NCBI GenBank assembly: GCA_024114885.1
Contig: CP099423.1
Coordinates: 1,674,001-1,738,000, forward strand
DNA length: 64,000 nucleotides
Origin: Septoria linicola
Lineage: Eukaryota; Ascomycota; Dothideomycetes; Mycosphaerellales; Mycosphaerellaceae
Direction of reading: 5' to 3'
Shown: positions 34,789 to 45,260 of the stretch, piece after piece
How the letters are laid out: each line of letters starts with the position of its first letter
Numbering within the stretch: position 1 is the first letter of the stretch
Position numbers and translations under genes: made by a program
Notes under the pieces: generated by a model
What the model was told of the DNA's origin: nothing
Databases searched by the model: none
The model's input: the letters and a program-made list of their open reading frames with translations, nothing else

Positions 34789-36261
34789 ATGCTGCTACGA
34801 GTATTCACTCTCGCGGCTACGTTGGTAGCGGCCGTCACTGCTTTGCCGTCTCGACGGCAAGCTGCTTGGCCCTACGCTCCGTTCAAGACCAGCGGTCGAG
34901 ACATCGTCAACAGCGAAGGCGATGTTGTCGTGTATGCGGGCACAAATTGGCCAGGTTAGTGCATTGATCATTCCATGTACGACACTTACTGATCAAATTG
35001 CACAACAGGCCACAATGACGCTATGGTAAGCAGCATATGGACTGAATGAGCAAGCCATGCTGACTCTGTGACTAGTTCCCCGAAGGTTTGCAATACCAAT
35101 CAGTAGAAAGCATCGTCTCCAAGATCAAAAGCCTTGGAATGAACGTAAGAGGAACTCTCGCGCTGCATAGATGATAGCAATACTCACGAGAACCTCCCCC
35201 AGGTCATCCGTCTCACGTATGCTATCGAGATGGTTGACGACATTTACTCCAACAACACGAACTCTTCTCTCAGCGGATCTCTCAACCGCGCTCTAGGTGC
35301 TGAAAATGCGACGATCGTCCTACAACAGATTCTGGAGCACAATCCTTCTTTCTCAGAGTCTACTACAAGGCTTGAAGTTTTCGATGCAGTGGCGGCTGAG
35401 TGCCTCAAGCAAGAAATTCTGGTCCACTTGGATAATCACGTCTCCAAGGGAGAGTGGTGTTGCAGCACTGGTGATTCGAACGCCTGGTTTGGCTCTGCTG
35501 ACTTCAACGTTGCCAACTGGCTCCGAGGCAACGCATTCATGGCCGAGCATGCCAGATCATGGCCTGCATACGTTTCTCAAGGTCTTCGAAATGAGCTCAG
35601 AGACCCGAGTGACCCGGCTCTCAACTACGGCTGGGACTCATGGTACGAGAACGTGATTCCGACAGCTGATGCTGTGAACAAGGCCAATCCTGATGCATTG
35701 ATCTTCTATTCTGGCTTGAACTTCGATACGGACTTGAGAAATGTTACTGCTGGACTTCCTCTCACCACGAACGGCACGGCTTTCGACATCAGCAGTTTCA
35801 GCTATGCGGACAAGATCGTGTTCGAGCTGCACAACTACAACAACAATCTTGATGATGCGAACTGCGCCAACTTCAACTTATACAACGCCGGGTACAACGC
35901 CATGGACACGTCTAGTACGACCACAGCCAAGAATATCGCGCCAGTGGTCCTGACAGAATTTGGCTTCCCACAGGACGACACAACCTATACTCGCCCATAT
36001 GCTGATTGCATCAAGGAATACCTCACTTCGTTGCCTGGAGGCCCTGGTGGCTGGATTCAATGGGCAGTTGGCGGGAGCTATGTGAGTGTTTCTTTCACGG
36101 ATTCTGTGTCATGCTTGCTAACAATAGTACAGTACATTCGACAAGGCATTCAAGATTACGAGGAAACCTGGGGCTTGCTTAGCCATGACTGGTCGGCATG
36201 GAGGTCGCAGCCAGCAGTAGACAACTTCTTTGAGCCATTCGTTCAGGCGACGCTAGCATAG
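34789..36261 (+). CDS. secreted GH5 family glycoside hydrolase
   Basis: Five exons: 34789-34954, 35009-35025, 35076-35144, 35203-36081 and 36133-36261, with introns of 54, 50, 58 and 51 bases (419 residues). Exon 2 has only 17 bases. The signal peptide MLLRVFTLAATLVAAVTALP is followed by a dibasic SRRQ, a possible Kex2 site. GTNWPGHNDAMFPEGL and GMNVIRLTYAIEM are early barrel strands, LRNELRDP holds the acid/base Glu, and VVLTEFGFPQDD the nucleophile. GH5 enzymes cleave beta-glucans or mannans of plant walls. The subfamily cannot be assigned by eye. Several N-glycosylation sites (NNTNSS, NAT, NVT, NGT) support secretion. Retention of the last intron (51 bases) would not break the frame. Confidence 0.88.
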
Positions 36262-36426
36262 ACAGTGTAAAAGCCGAAGTAAGGGACCAATCCTACCTTG
36301 CATTGTTTATCCAAGCGTCTCATTCCTCGGTCAGGCTTGTTGGTCTCTCCTGATCCTCGCCGTCAAGCTTGTTCTACATCAGACAGTGAAGCTGCAACAT
36401 TGATCGTGATCAGAAAGCATCCTGAA

Positions 36427-36783
36427 ATGCGCCTTACTCTACTCGCCGGAGCTCTAGCCTTGCTGGCCACGATGGCATACTGTACCACATGCCACAAAGC
36501 CAAATTCGAACAGGCCCAGAACAATCTCAATCCAGGTCTGACAAACGTCCACGTTCACTCACCCCTCGGCTATGAAGCAATGGAATTGCGTAACGCAGAA
36601 TCAAACGTGTTCGGGATCAAAGCCGCCAAGGCACGGGCTGTCCAGTACGGTCTGGCCGCAAGAAATCGGTTCGGCGGCATGAGGGACAAGCCGTGGCGGG
36701 CTGGCACCGAACAGTCTCGGACATGCCAACAGAAAGAACCCACATGCAAGCAAAAAGCGGGCAAGATCATATCGCCGCGATGA
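36427..36783 (+). CDS. small secreted protein, effector candidate
   Basis: Single-exon protein of 118 residues. The signal peptide is MRLTLLAGALALLATMAYC, with cleavage likely near residues 17-20. The mature part is hydrophilic and basic, with Cys in the CTTCH start and in TCQQKEPTCKQ near the end, so up to two disulfides. No domain is recognised. The open frame extends upstream to 36298, but the signal peptide makes the ATG at 36427 the sensible start. It lies 165 bases downstream of the GH5 gene on the same strand. Size, Cys content and lack of homology are what one expects of a plant-interaction effector, but nothing shows that it is one. Confidence 0.6.
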   Translation: MRLTLLAGALALLATMAYCTTCHKAKFEQAQNNLNPGLTNVHVHSPLGYEAMELRNAESNVFGIKAAKARAVQYGLAARNRFGGMRDKPWRAGTEQSRTCQQKEPTCKQKAGKIISPR

Positions 36784-37575
36784 TGAGGGTCGAAGGATCT
36801 GGTTGCAGTGGTATTCATGCAAGTGATGATCGGGATTGATGGCTGGGAGATCTAGACGTGGTGTAGTTTTTGAACTGCCCAAAAGTGGCTAACTACGCGG
36901 AGGCTTGTGTTTAAGCGAAGCAGAAGAGATCGGGATAGTTGCTATTGCTGATGTGGCTTGTTGCTCGATCGTGCTTTTGTGGAACGACGTTGTGGTGTCC
37001 GAATGTTTTGGGCGTTTTGCCTGGTTAGCCGTTTCATAAGTGCCCCGGCCGGGACGTTGTGGCGCGGCTGGCGCTTCGATCTGTCAACTGTCAATCAGCC
37101 ACAACGGCACGCCGGCGCCTCTTCGTCAGGATCGTCGGGTGGAGGTGTTGGTTGTTTTGAGCTACAGTCATGGAGACCAAGCATATACGATCCGCCACAT
37201 TGTTGGTGGTTGTGACGAATGTCAAGTAGCGATTGTTCTTGGCGGACAAAATCACGGCACACAAGCAAAAACACTGCAAACGAGAGGAGACTGCAGTATG
37301 ATCCAGAAATTCAATTGATGAAGTCTGTAGGTCTAGGAAATCCTGCTCCCACTACCTTGAGTGTCGAGACACTCTCGCTAATATAGCTTCTTCGCCGCAT
37401 GCATCCTGCTCTAATGCCCATAACGCCGTGCTTCGTTCTATCAAAATTTTCATTCCATCGTGGCTCGTCAAACTTGACTTCTCATGACTGCATTGTTTGT
37501 ACCTTCCTGCAATCGTGTGGAGCGCTTGGCAATGGCCTATTCGACTGTGTGGAAAGCCGAGCGGTTGCCGCACAT
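36784..37575. other. intergenic, no gene seen
   Basis: Convergent gap between the small secreted protein and the subtilisin. Nothing named is visible. Confidence 0.5.
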
Positions 37576-38867
37576 TTAGGCGCCGTTGCCATTGTAGAGG
37601 AGGTTGTTGATGCTGCCAGAGCCAGCGCTGGTAATCACGTTCTTGGTCGAGAGAGACTGGATGCGCGAGCCAAGAGCAGCTGGGGTACGGGTACCCTCAA
37701 GGCCGATAAGGTAGGCGGCAACGCCAGCAACGTGTGGAGTGGCCATGGAGGTACCGGAGATGGTGTTGGTAGAGGTGGTGCTTCCAATCCAAGCAGACTT
37801 GGTGTTCACGCCAGGTGCGAAGATGTCCAAGAAGCGACCGAAATTAGAGAACGAGGCACGCGCATCGTTGCTGTCAGAGGCGCCGACGGTGAAAGCAGTT
37901 GGCTCAGAAGCTGGCGAGTAGGCTGAGGCATCACGGCCGTTGTTTCCGGCAGCGACAGCAACGAAGATTCCAGCAGAGACAGCCTGTGCAACAGCATCGT
38001 TGGTAGCCTGGGAGAACCCGCCTGTGAGGGACATAGAGATGACAGAGCGACCGATACGGTTGTTGTTGCGGGCGTTGTTGACAGCCCAGTCAATGCCAGC
38101 AAGAACACCAGAGTTGGTACCCGATCCGTCTGATCCAAGCACCTTCACACCGATGATGTTCGCCCGCTTAGCCACGCCGTAAGTCGATCCTGCGATCGTT
38201 CCCGCGCAATGAGTGCCATGTCTATAGCCTGATCAGTATTTTCACGTAGCAGAAACCCCTCTGGTGCACTTACCCATTGCCATCAGCAGCAGACTCGCCG
38301 GATATGAAGTTGGCGCCAGCAGTTGCACGACCACCGAATTCCGAGTGCTGAGTGTACACACCAGTATCGATCACGTACACCGTCGATCCTGAGCCGGCAG
38401 TGTTGTCGTGGATGTAATTGGAGCTACCCTTGGCTCGGTGCGAGATGCGAGCAAGGCCGTACTCCGCTGGGCTCTGCTGAACAAGAGCACGCGAGTTGAT
38501 GGAGACTGGAGCAGAGGCGTACACCTTCCTGTCCGGTTCGATGCTCTTGACCTGTGCAAGATTTGCAATCAGGTCAACGAGGCTGTCATCACCATCGAAG
38601 GCAAAGGCCTGTAGACAGTCAGCTTGTTAGGTCCTGATCGCATTTACAAATGTCGTTTACCTTGAAGGATCCAATGTTGTACTGGTGCTTGGCCTGGACA
38701 GGTCCAGCAGAGGTTCTGAGACCGCTCAAGACGGTAGACAGAACACCGCCGTTCTCGAGACGGGCGATCCAGGAGCCAGGGATGGTATCGGCTGTTTGGC
38801 GTCTGTCGATGGTAGCAACAGCAAGGACTGCTGGCACAGCCAGAAGGACATTGAGGAAGGAGTGCAT
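37576..38867 (-). CDS. secreted subtilisin-like serine protease (S8, proteinase K type)
   Basis: Exons 38867-38661, 38608-38274 and 38221-37576, with two 52-base introns (395 residues). The signal peptide MHSFLNVLLAVPAVLAVA is followed by an inhibitor_I9 propeptide (SWIARLENGGVLST to SIEPDRKVYA). The catalytic triad is complete: Asp in VYVIDTGVYTQHSEFGG (about residue 150), His in GNGHGTHCAG (about 182) and Ser in ISGTSMATPHVAG (about 339), with oxyanion Asn in AAGNNGRD. The second acceptor must be TATAG at 38222, which restores GNGHGTHC; the earlier AG would introduce a stop. It is an extracellular, proteinase K-like nutrient protease. Confidence 0.93.
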
Positions 38868-41800
38868 CTTGGTGGATGTCGAAGCTGTTACTGCTTGAGT
38901 ACTGGACGATTGGAAGTGATGCTCGTGCTGGATGCTGATGTACACCCCAGAGATGGGAACACTGCTGGAATATATAGCCACCTCGACACCTACCACAAAG
39001 TGTGGTCGTATGGACAATCAGCTCCGAGGCATAAGACTTGCCTTCTCTGTCGTAGCGTGGCTAGCCATTGCAACTCATCGCGTGCTCCTTCGCTTGCAGA
39101 CAATACTGCCAAAGTGATGGTCATCCCGTTCGCCATCCAGTAAGCTGCAGCCATGAGGTGTGCAGCTGGGTCATGGACAGAGTTTGCGGGCCAAACACCT
39201 GCATTAGTGGTATTTGTCCTATGGTGCAGCGGCATGGTTGAAAAGTGCGTTTCTTGTGGTGTTTAACGCATGCCCTTTTGGGCAATATCGGCGCTTGCCC
39301 ACATGCTGGCTGGGGAAGGAGGGTTGTCCGGCGAGATGCTTGGCCTGTGCGAGCCGGACGAACATGTAGATTTCAACGGCCAGACAGCTGTATGCCAAGC
39401 TTGTAACGGCTGATCTCTTTCAGTTTCGAGAAGGCGACAAGCCCGAGCCAAGAATTTCTTCTATCGTTCTTGGCCAATTAAAAGTTAGCTTTTCCTGCCA
39501 TCACCACTGACCTCCTGGTTCCAGTCAAGTGGGCTGCACATCAAGCACTTCGGTCGACAACGCTTGTCCAGTAGGGCTAAAACGTCAGAGCAATCGCTTG
39601 CTTCAGTAACAAGGCTATCCACCAATAGAGAGCTTATGCATACCATCAGACTGCGTGAGCATTCCTATCGGAGATTATTCTCGAAGCCAGGATAGTGTTC
39701 CTTATCTGTAGGCACTTGGCGCAGGTACAATAGATGAAGTGCCAGCACGTAGCAGCATTTGCTGATAAGCCAGGATGTTGTCGCCATATTAGCGCCGGCT
39801 GCGGCGACAATTGGCTACAGCCACATTTGGTGTGGGAGGCGCACTCCGATGGGGAGAAGCACAAGTGTTCCAGAAGCATACACTAGGATTGTGTGAGAGC
39901 TGCACCAACACCGAGGTGCCAGAGTTACGCTTGTGATGAACATAGAAACCTTCCAGCCGAGACCTTAGTCCAGGAAGTGTAGCTTCGCCAGGCCATGCGT
40001 GAAGCTCTGCACTCCTCGTGGTACACAAAGTTACGTTGCTGCCAACTCGCCATGTTCCGCGAGTCGAGTTAGGAAGGTTGATCTTCATTGCTCCGATGTG
40101 AGTTCGGCCATTCAAATTGTTAGTGTCACCAAGTCGGTTCGCCTATCTCCATAGCCACCAAGTCCTTTGGCTTTGGCAGGCTCCGCACTTGCCTGATGCA
40201 AGGTCGCATCCTGGCTCCTGCCGGCTGCTGCTGGCATGACTTCTTCTTCCTTCTTTGATGGCCAAGGCCGACAAGCATACGACTTGGGTTGCTCAAGCGC
40301 TCGTATTCCGCCGGTGGTAAGCGCTTGCTTGTTGCCATCACCATCAAGCCCGATCACCACGACGGCAGCTTCGCTGCGACGTCCGAAGACGCTACCTGTA
40401 GAACGCAGGTCGCAGGTGTCGTAGCCTGTACGAAGGCTGCCTTGCTACCATGGTGGTCGAATGGACAGATCGGGCAGGAAGTTGTTGTCCAGCCAAGACA
40501 ATATATGTTGCATGAGAAGTGCATGTCCTATGCCCAAAAGGTCAGCCCAACAGCATATGGCTTCTTGAAATTATAGACCACCATGTCAATTGGCGGGCTG
40601 ACGCCAGTCTCTTGTACCATGGCACCATGGAGCAGCGTAATGCCCAAAGTCAGGTAGTCTCGGAGGCCCCAAGAGTGTGCTCTGCAGCTTCGACAAAGGG
40701 TCTTGTTGCCAGACTCTTACGATTTGCAGACATACAAGGATGAGACAGCTACAAGCTGGCACGAAGTGTCGTGTTTACAGTAGCAACATGCTCACTATTA
40801 CAGCCTCGACTAGAGCCGAGCATCTGTGGGGGCGTGAAAGCATGCCACCTACTCGATCGATCTCGTCATCCTTTGGCATGTTTGCGCTCTATGCGTTGTC
40901 TGTACGCAGCTCAGAGAACGACTAGCCACTGCGTTGAGAGCTGGCCGCTGGTCGTGCTTTGACGCAAGGCTCAGTGGTGTGGCAGAACCATTGATATGGA
41001 GCTCAAACGCAAAGGCGAGCTTTCGTGCGTGTCTCGGAATTACCAGACTCCCTGGCAAAAGTAAACGATACCCAGTGGTCCCGGCCCCGTTGTGCTGGAA
41101 ACCGTTAGAGACGTCTTTCGGTGAAGGTCGAAGAGGCTCCTCTATGAACCAGGCCAACTGATTTCAGCGTTGTATCACTCTTAGGCTACCAGCCAGCCTT
41201 TCCAAGAGCGTACAGAACTACCCTAATCTTCATGATCGGGTCCTGATGATTTAGAGATCGAGCTGCCCTGTGTCTCCGATCACTCATGCGTACAAGCTTC
41301 GCTCGAGGGTCTCCATATGGTGCGTCGCGGTCATAACTTCAACAAAGATCTTCGCAAGGGCAGCCCGTGATAGTATCGTACATTTTGAGATGGCAGCGCA
41401 AGTAGCAGCAGGTTGCAAAGGATCGTGCAATCGTCAGAAGTCTTCATGCTTGGCAAGACAGGCCCGTGCTGAACACGAACCAAACTCTGGAGATCGCGAC
41501 AACAAGCACAATGTACACGACACCTCCGTCATGACGAGACCTGAATAACGCGACTGCCGTTATTCCTGAGCTTGGTGACCTCGTTCCTGGCAGAGATGTC
41601 GTTCCAGCAGCAACACACCTCTGAGCTCTTCTTATGGGAAGTACGAAACGATCCCTCGCTCGTGCCACAACATTTTACACCGCTCAATCTCACAGACCAG
41701 CGACTCTAGTGTCTTTGCAGCGTCTGTGTAAGAGCTCTTTTTAATCTCACTTTTGCAGCGTACATATTATCCATGCCGGACCGGCACTGATGCCAGCTTC

Positions 41801-43207
41801 TGTCACATTCAGTAGTGTACTCATGTCCAACAATGTACAAAACGAGGCACAAATCGGCCCGCCAAGTCCTGAACTACCATCAATGCGTCTTCATCGGAAT
41901 GGCCACCTCCACCTCTCCGCGCTGTCATGACTGTGCCTCCGTTCGGCAACATAGACGTTCTGGCCAGAAGCAAGATTGACGAAGAGCCTGATCAGCTCTC
42001 AGGCAACAGTGCCAATTCGCCTGAGAGATATCATCAGATTTGTACCTCTAGGAGGTTGGACTGCTGGTAGCTTTGCTTGAAGCAACACCACGTCAATTCC
42101 GCTCTCCTTGAGGACGGAAAGAGTGGTGGGCTGCAATTCCAGCGTCCAACGGCCTTTCACGTTGATACTGTACCGGTCTGGTTAAAGTAGAGAAGAATCG
42201 CACACGGAGATCGACGAGAGAATGCTTTCAGATACAAGATCTGAACCTCCGCTTCGGGTAAACTTCACCACGCTGAGCCGCTCGACATCGAGCTCGGTCT
42301 TCGTGATGCAACATTCCGAGTGAAAGATACTGCGGCTCGCAATACTTGCGAAACTCCGTGACTGGCCCTGCCGGAAACTATGAGGCTCGACATTGCCTCA
42401 AGTCTAACAGACAAGGCAGCCAGCGCTATGCCGGTGACGTCTTTGAGGTAGCGTGAGCGTGTAGACAATTCCCAGCGCCACGTCCCATACAGACGGCGGA
42501 ATGCTTGATGACACCAGAAGCGCAAAAGGCCGATATCAGTCACAGTCACATATTGAACTGACAATATCCAACAAGTCGTCACTACAGGATATCTGTTCAT
42601 GCGATCACGATACCCTACATGACATAGGGCTGACGCTCCGTCTTGGCTCGAGCATGACAAACCGGACTGGACCCCTACACCAGCTTCAACAACCACAAAA
42701 TCAAGACTTGACCTGTCAGCAGGACACAATCGTCAGTTCCGCCTCGCGTGCATGAACACCTGCACAACAGCTGTGCATGCATGTATCAGCAATGCCATTA
42801 CCTCTCGGTTACTCGTCGGTTCCGCGCAAGGCAGACAGTATTACGACTACCACTTGGCCACCTTTACGATCAGGTGTGGTCGCTAGTTGAGCTCTCCGCG
42901 GCGGGATCTCTCGGCGTGACGCAAGGGACTCGGCATCCATATACTAAACATACATACACCACTGTACGATGTGGATGCCGTTGCCACAAACCAAGCTCGT
43001 AGGCTCAGCGGCACGCGTGAGTGTGTGTATGAGCAGTACACATGTACAAGGCAACAGCTGCCGTGTGCCGTGCTTGAGAAGATTAAGTACTACCATTTCC
43101 AACCACAGATCCTTTCCTTCTTCAACTATCGTCAAAACTTGTCGATTCTAGCACTCTCTACTACAAAAAACTTGCGAGTGCATTTAGATCGATACCCAAA
43201 GTCACCA
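38868..43207. other. 4.3-kb gene-poor stretch with coding-like traces
   Basis: Nothing clear. Near the left end, a TATATAG around 38966-38972 probably serves the subtilisin. On the minus strand between about 42420 and 42010, peptide-like runs in two frames (for example LDVERLSVVKFTRSGGSDLV and GRWTLELQPTTLSVLKESG) suggest a degraded or unrecognised small gene. A perfect 9-base inverted repeat with 14-base loop lies at 41996-42027. The remaining frames show no motifs. Confidence 0.45.
41996..42027. repeat. inverted repeat, 9-base arms
   Basis: CTCTCAGGC and GCCTGAGAG separated by 14 bases. The hairpin is perfect and its role is unknown. Confidence 0.6.
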
Positions 43208-43621
43208 ATGTCCAAGTCCAGCACAGCTACAAGGTCAAATTACCCGAGCTACAACTACACCAATCCATACAAATATCGAGACAGCCAGCCTAAACAACCA
43301 GCTTACACATCCTCGCCATCGCCCACGCGAGGCACTTTCGTCCTCGCTGAACGACCCAAGCGTGATGACCTCCAATCAAAGAAGCACCATCATTCCAGCA
43401 CGAGTGATCGTAAGCATGAATCAAGCCGCGCATTAGAGGCGAGCTGGAAACCGGCACGACCAAGATCAGAAAGCGACCCGCATAGAACTTCGAGGCCGCG
43501 ATATTTGGAGGTGGAAAATGAGGCCAACAGACATCGGAGCGAGCATAGACGGGCGAAGTCGAGGGATGCGAGTCAGGTGCGGTTTAGTCCTGTTGTTACT
43601 GTGAGGACGTATGCGAATTAG
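43208..43621 (+). CDS. basic, disordered hypothetical protein
   Basis: Protein of 137 residues from the ATG at 43208 (MSKSSTATRSNYPSYNY). It is rich in Ser, Arg, His, Lys and Tyr with little hydrophobic content, so mostly disordered. The end QVRFSPVVTVRTYAN is the only ordered-looking part. The frame is open further upstream to 42971 without a convincing start. It could be nuclear given the many RS, RP and KHHH stretches, but there is no recognised domain. It is included because the frame is long for its composition and keeps third-position bias. Confidence 0.5.
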   Translation: MSKSSTATRSNYPSYNYTNPYKYRDSQPKQPAYTSSPSPTRGTFVLAERPKRDDLQSKKHHHSSTSDRKHESSRALEASWKPARPRSESDPHRTSRPRYLEVENEANRHRSEHRRAKSRDASQVRFSPVVTVRTYAN

Positions 43622-44377
43622 CGAGGAGAGGAATGGCTTAGGGGGCGGTATTTGAGTTTTGTGTGAGCGTTCGAGCGTAGCAATACGAGTATTTTTGGAT
43701 GTACGGTATGTGAGATGATGGGTGTATGAGTCAGTAGTGAGTCGTAGTAGAGAAGACATTATCCATATCGTGTTGGCAGCCCCGAACGATGGCACAGCGA
43801 TGCATCTCCTAGCTACGTAAGAGCGAATCAATTTCTTGAGGTAGTGCCCGCCTTCACCGCTGAGCACCATTCTCCGACATATCCTCCTAATTGTCCCTGC
43901 CTGTATCGATGTACCAGCAACTATGCCACGTTACTCATGATGCTTCGATAGCAGGGCCGATCAAAACCATGATCATGGAACTGGCAAGCAAGGACCGCTG
44001 ATTCTGTGCATTGTTCGTCCTTGTGAAGCCTCTTCGCAAGTTGTTCCGCAAGCGTATGCAAGAACATCTTTGGCCAGTCTGCAGTTATGGCCTCATACAC
44101 ATCTTGCTTGGTTGCGAAGTGGGCGTCAGCAGGCCACATAAGCCTGACCACGGTTCCAGCAAGTCGTACGTGTCCTCCAAGGGTTCACCTTTGGTGGGTA
44201 GGTACTCCATATCATACTGATCATCGCTGCAAAACTGAAAATCTGACACTGAAGCAAGTCGCGCCTGCCTGGAACCGCGAGAATTGAGCATCGAGACCTC
44301 ACCTTTCGCGCGAGCACTTCCCTTTACGGAAGTCACGCCAAATATCGAAAAGGCTCGTCTACTCTTCGTATCGAACT
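43622..44377. other. intergenic, no gene seen
   Basis: Convergent gap. Short frames only. Confidence 0.5.
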
Positions 44378-45114
44378 TCAATCCATGTCCATCGCATCTG
44401 GATCGTCCACACTTTCCAGCTCAGTCGCATATCCCGCGCTGTAGCCATGCGCCGTCTCTGTAGGCTCACTCATTGCCTGCCCATACTGACGATCCATGTC
44501 CTGCTGTCTTGCCTCCTCAGCAGCCTTTTCACGCGCTCGCTGCCTGGCTTCCAGTATCGCCTTCCTCACCGCGTCGTGGCCCTCGTCTACCGTGAGCGAT
44601 TTGGGCACGTTATACAGCACCAGCTCCTGCCCCTCCACGTCCTCACTTCGTCCCGTCAAGACATGCTTGGGAATCTTGCTGAAGTGCTTCTCAATGTCTG
44701 GAAGGAAGATGAGCTTCTCATCATCCGACTCAATGTCCGCCAACTCCGCGTCCAGATCGTGAATGTATACGCGATCACGCGTCTCATCCACCTGCATCAA
44801 TTCATCACTGCTCGCTCTTGGCACGGGCGTCTTTATGCTCGCTTTCGTGGTGGCCGAATCTGATGTGGTGCTCGAGATGGGGATGTAGTAGGAGCTACTC
44901 GAGTGCACGCCTTTTGCGCTCGGCTCTGCAGTGATGCATTGTCAATTCTCGTCAACACACATGAGCACAGGCACCTTCACTTACCAAGATTGAGCAAGTT
45001 GAAGCGCTTTGCGAAACGCTCGTAGTCATTCTGCGCAACTGAGTCATGCTTTCGCTTGGTCCCTCCTTTCGCTGCCTCCTCCCCACCAAGACTGCCGCCA
45101 TTGACAACAGACAT
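44378..45114 (-). CDS. conserved fungal acidic protein, function unknown
   Basis: Exons 45114-44985 and 44925-44378 (59-base intron) give 225 residues. The N-terminal half includes GGTKRKHDSVAQNDYERFAK. A conserved-looking core, VYIHDLDAELADIESDDEK, is followed by FLPDIEKHFSKIPKHVL and a predicted helix ILEARQRAREKAAEEARQQ. The end is acidic (DDPDAMDMD). The basic KRKH may be a nuclear signal. The core resembles uncharacterised proteins found across ascomycetes, but I cannot name a family. It shares a 146-base bidirectional promoter with alanyl-tRNA synthetase. Confidence 0.75.
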
Positions 45115-45260
45115 CACTTCCGTCTGCATCTCGCATCGCTGCTGTTATCGCGCACCACAACGCGCAATTCCAAAGCTCATCTCCAGAAGTGCGGCTGAAC
45201 GTGTGTCAGAAGTTAAGCAAGCACGAGCAGAGGAGCCAGACGACAGGAACGCACAGCTGC

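Noticed and set aside
42265..42729. 154-codon minus frame
   Set aside because: Translation looks random. Different frames in the same interval look more protein-like, but they could not be assembled either.
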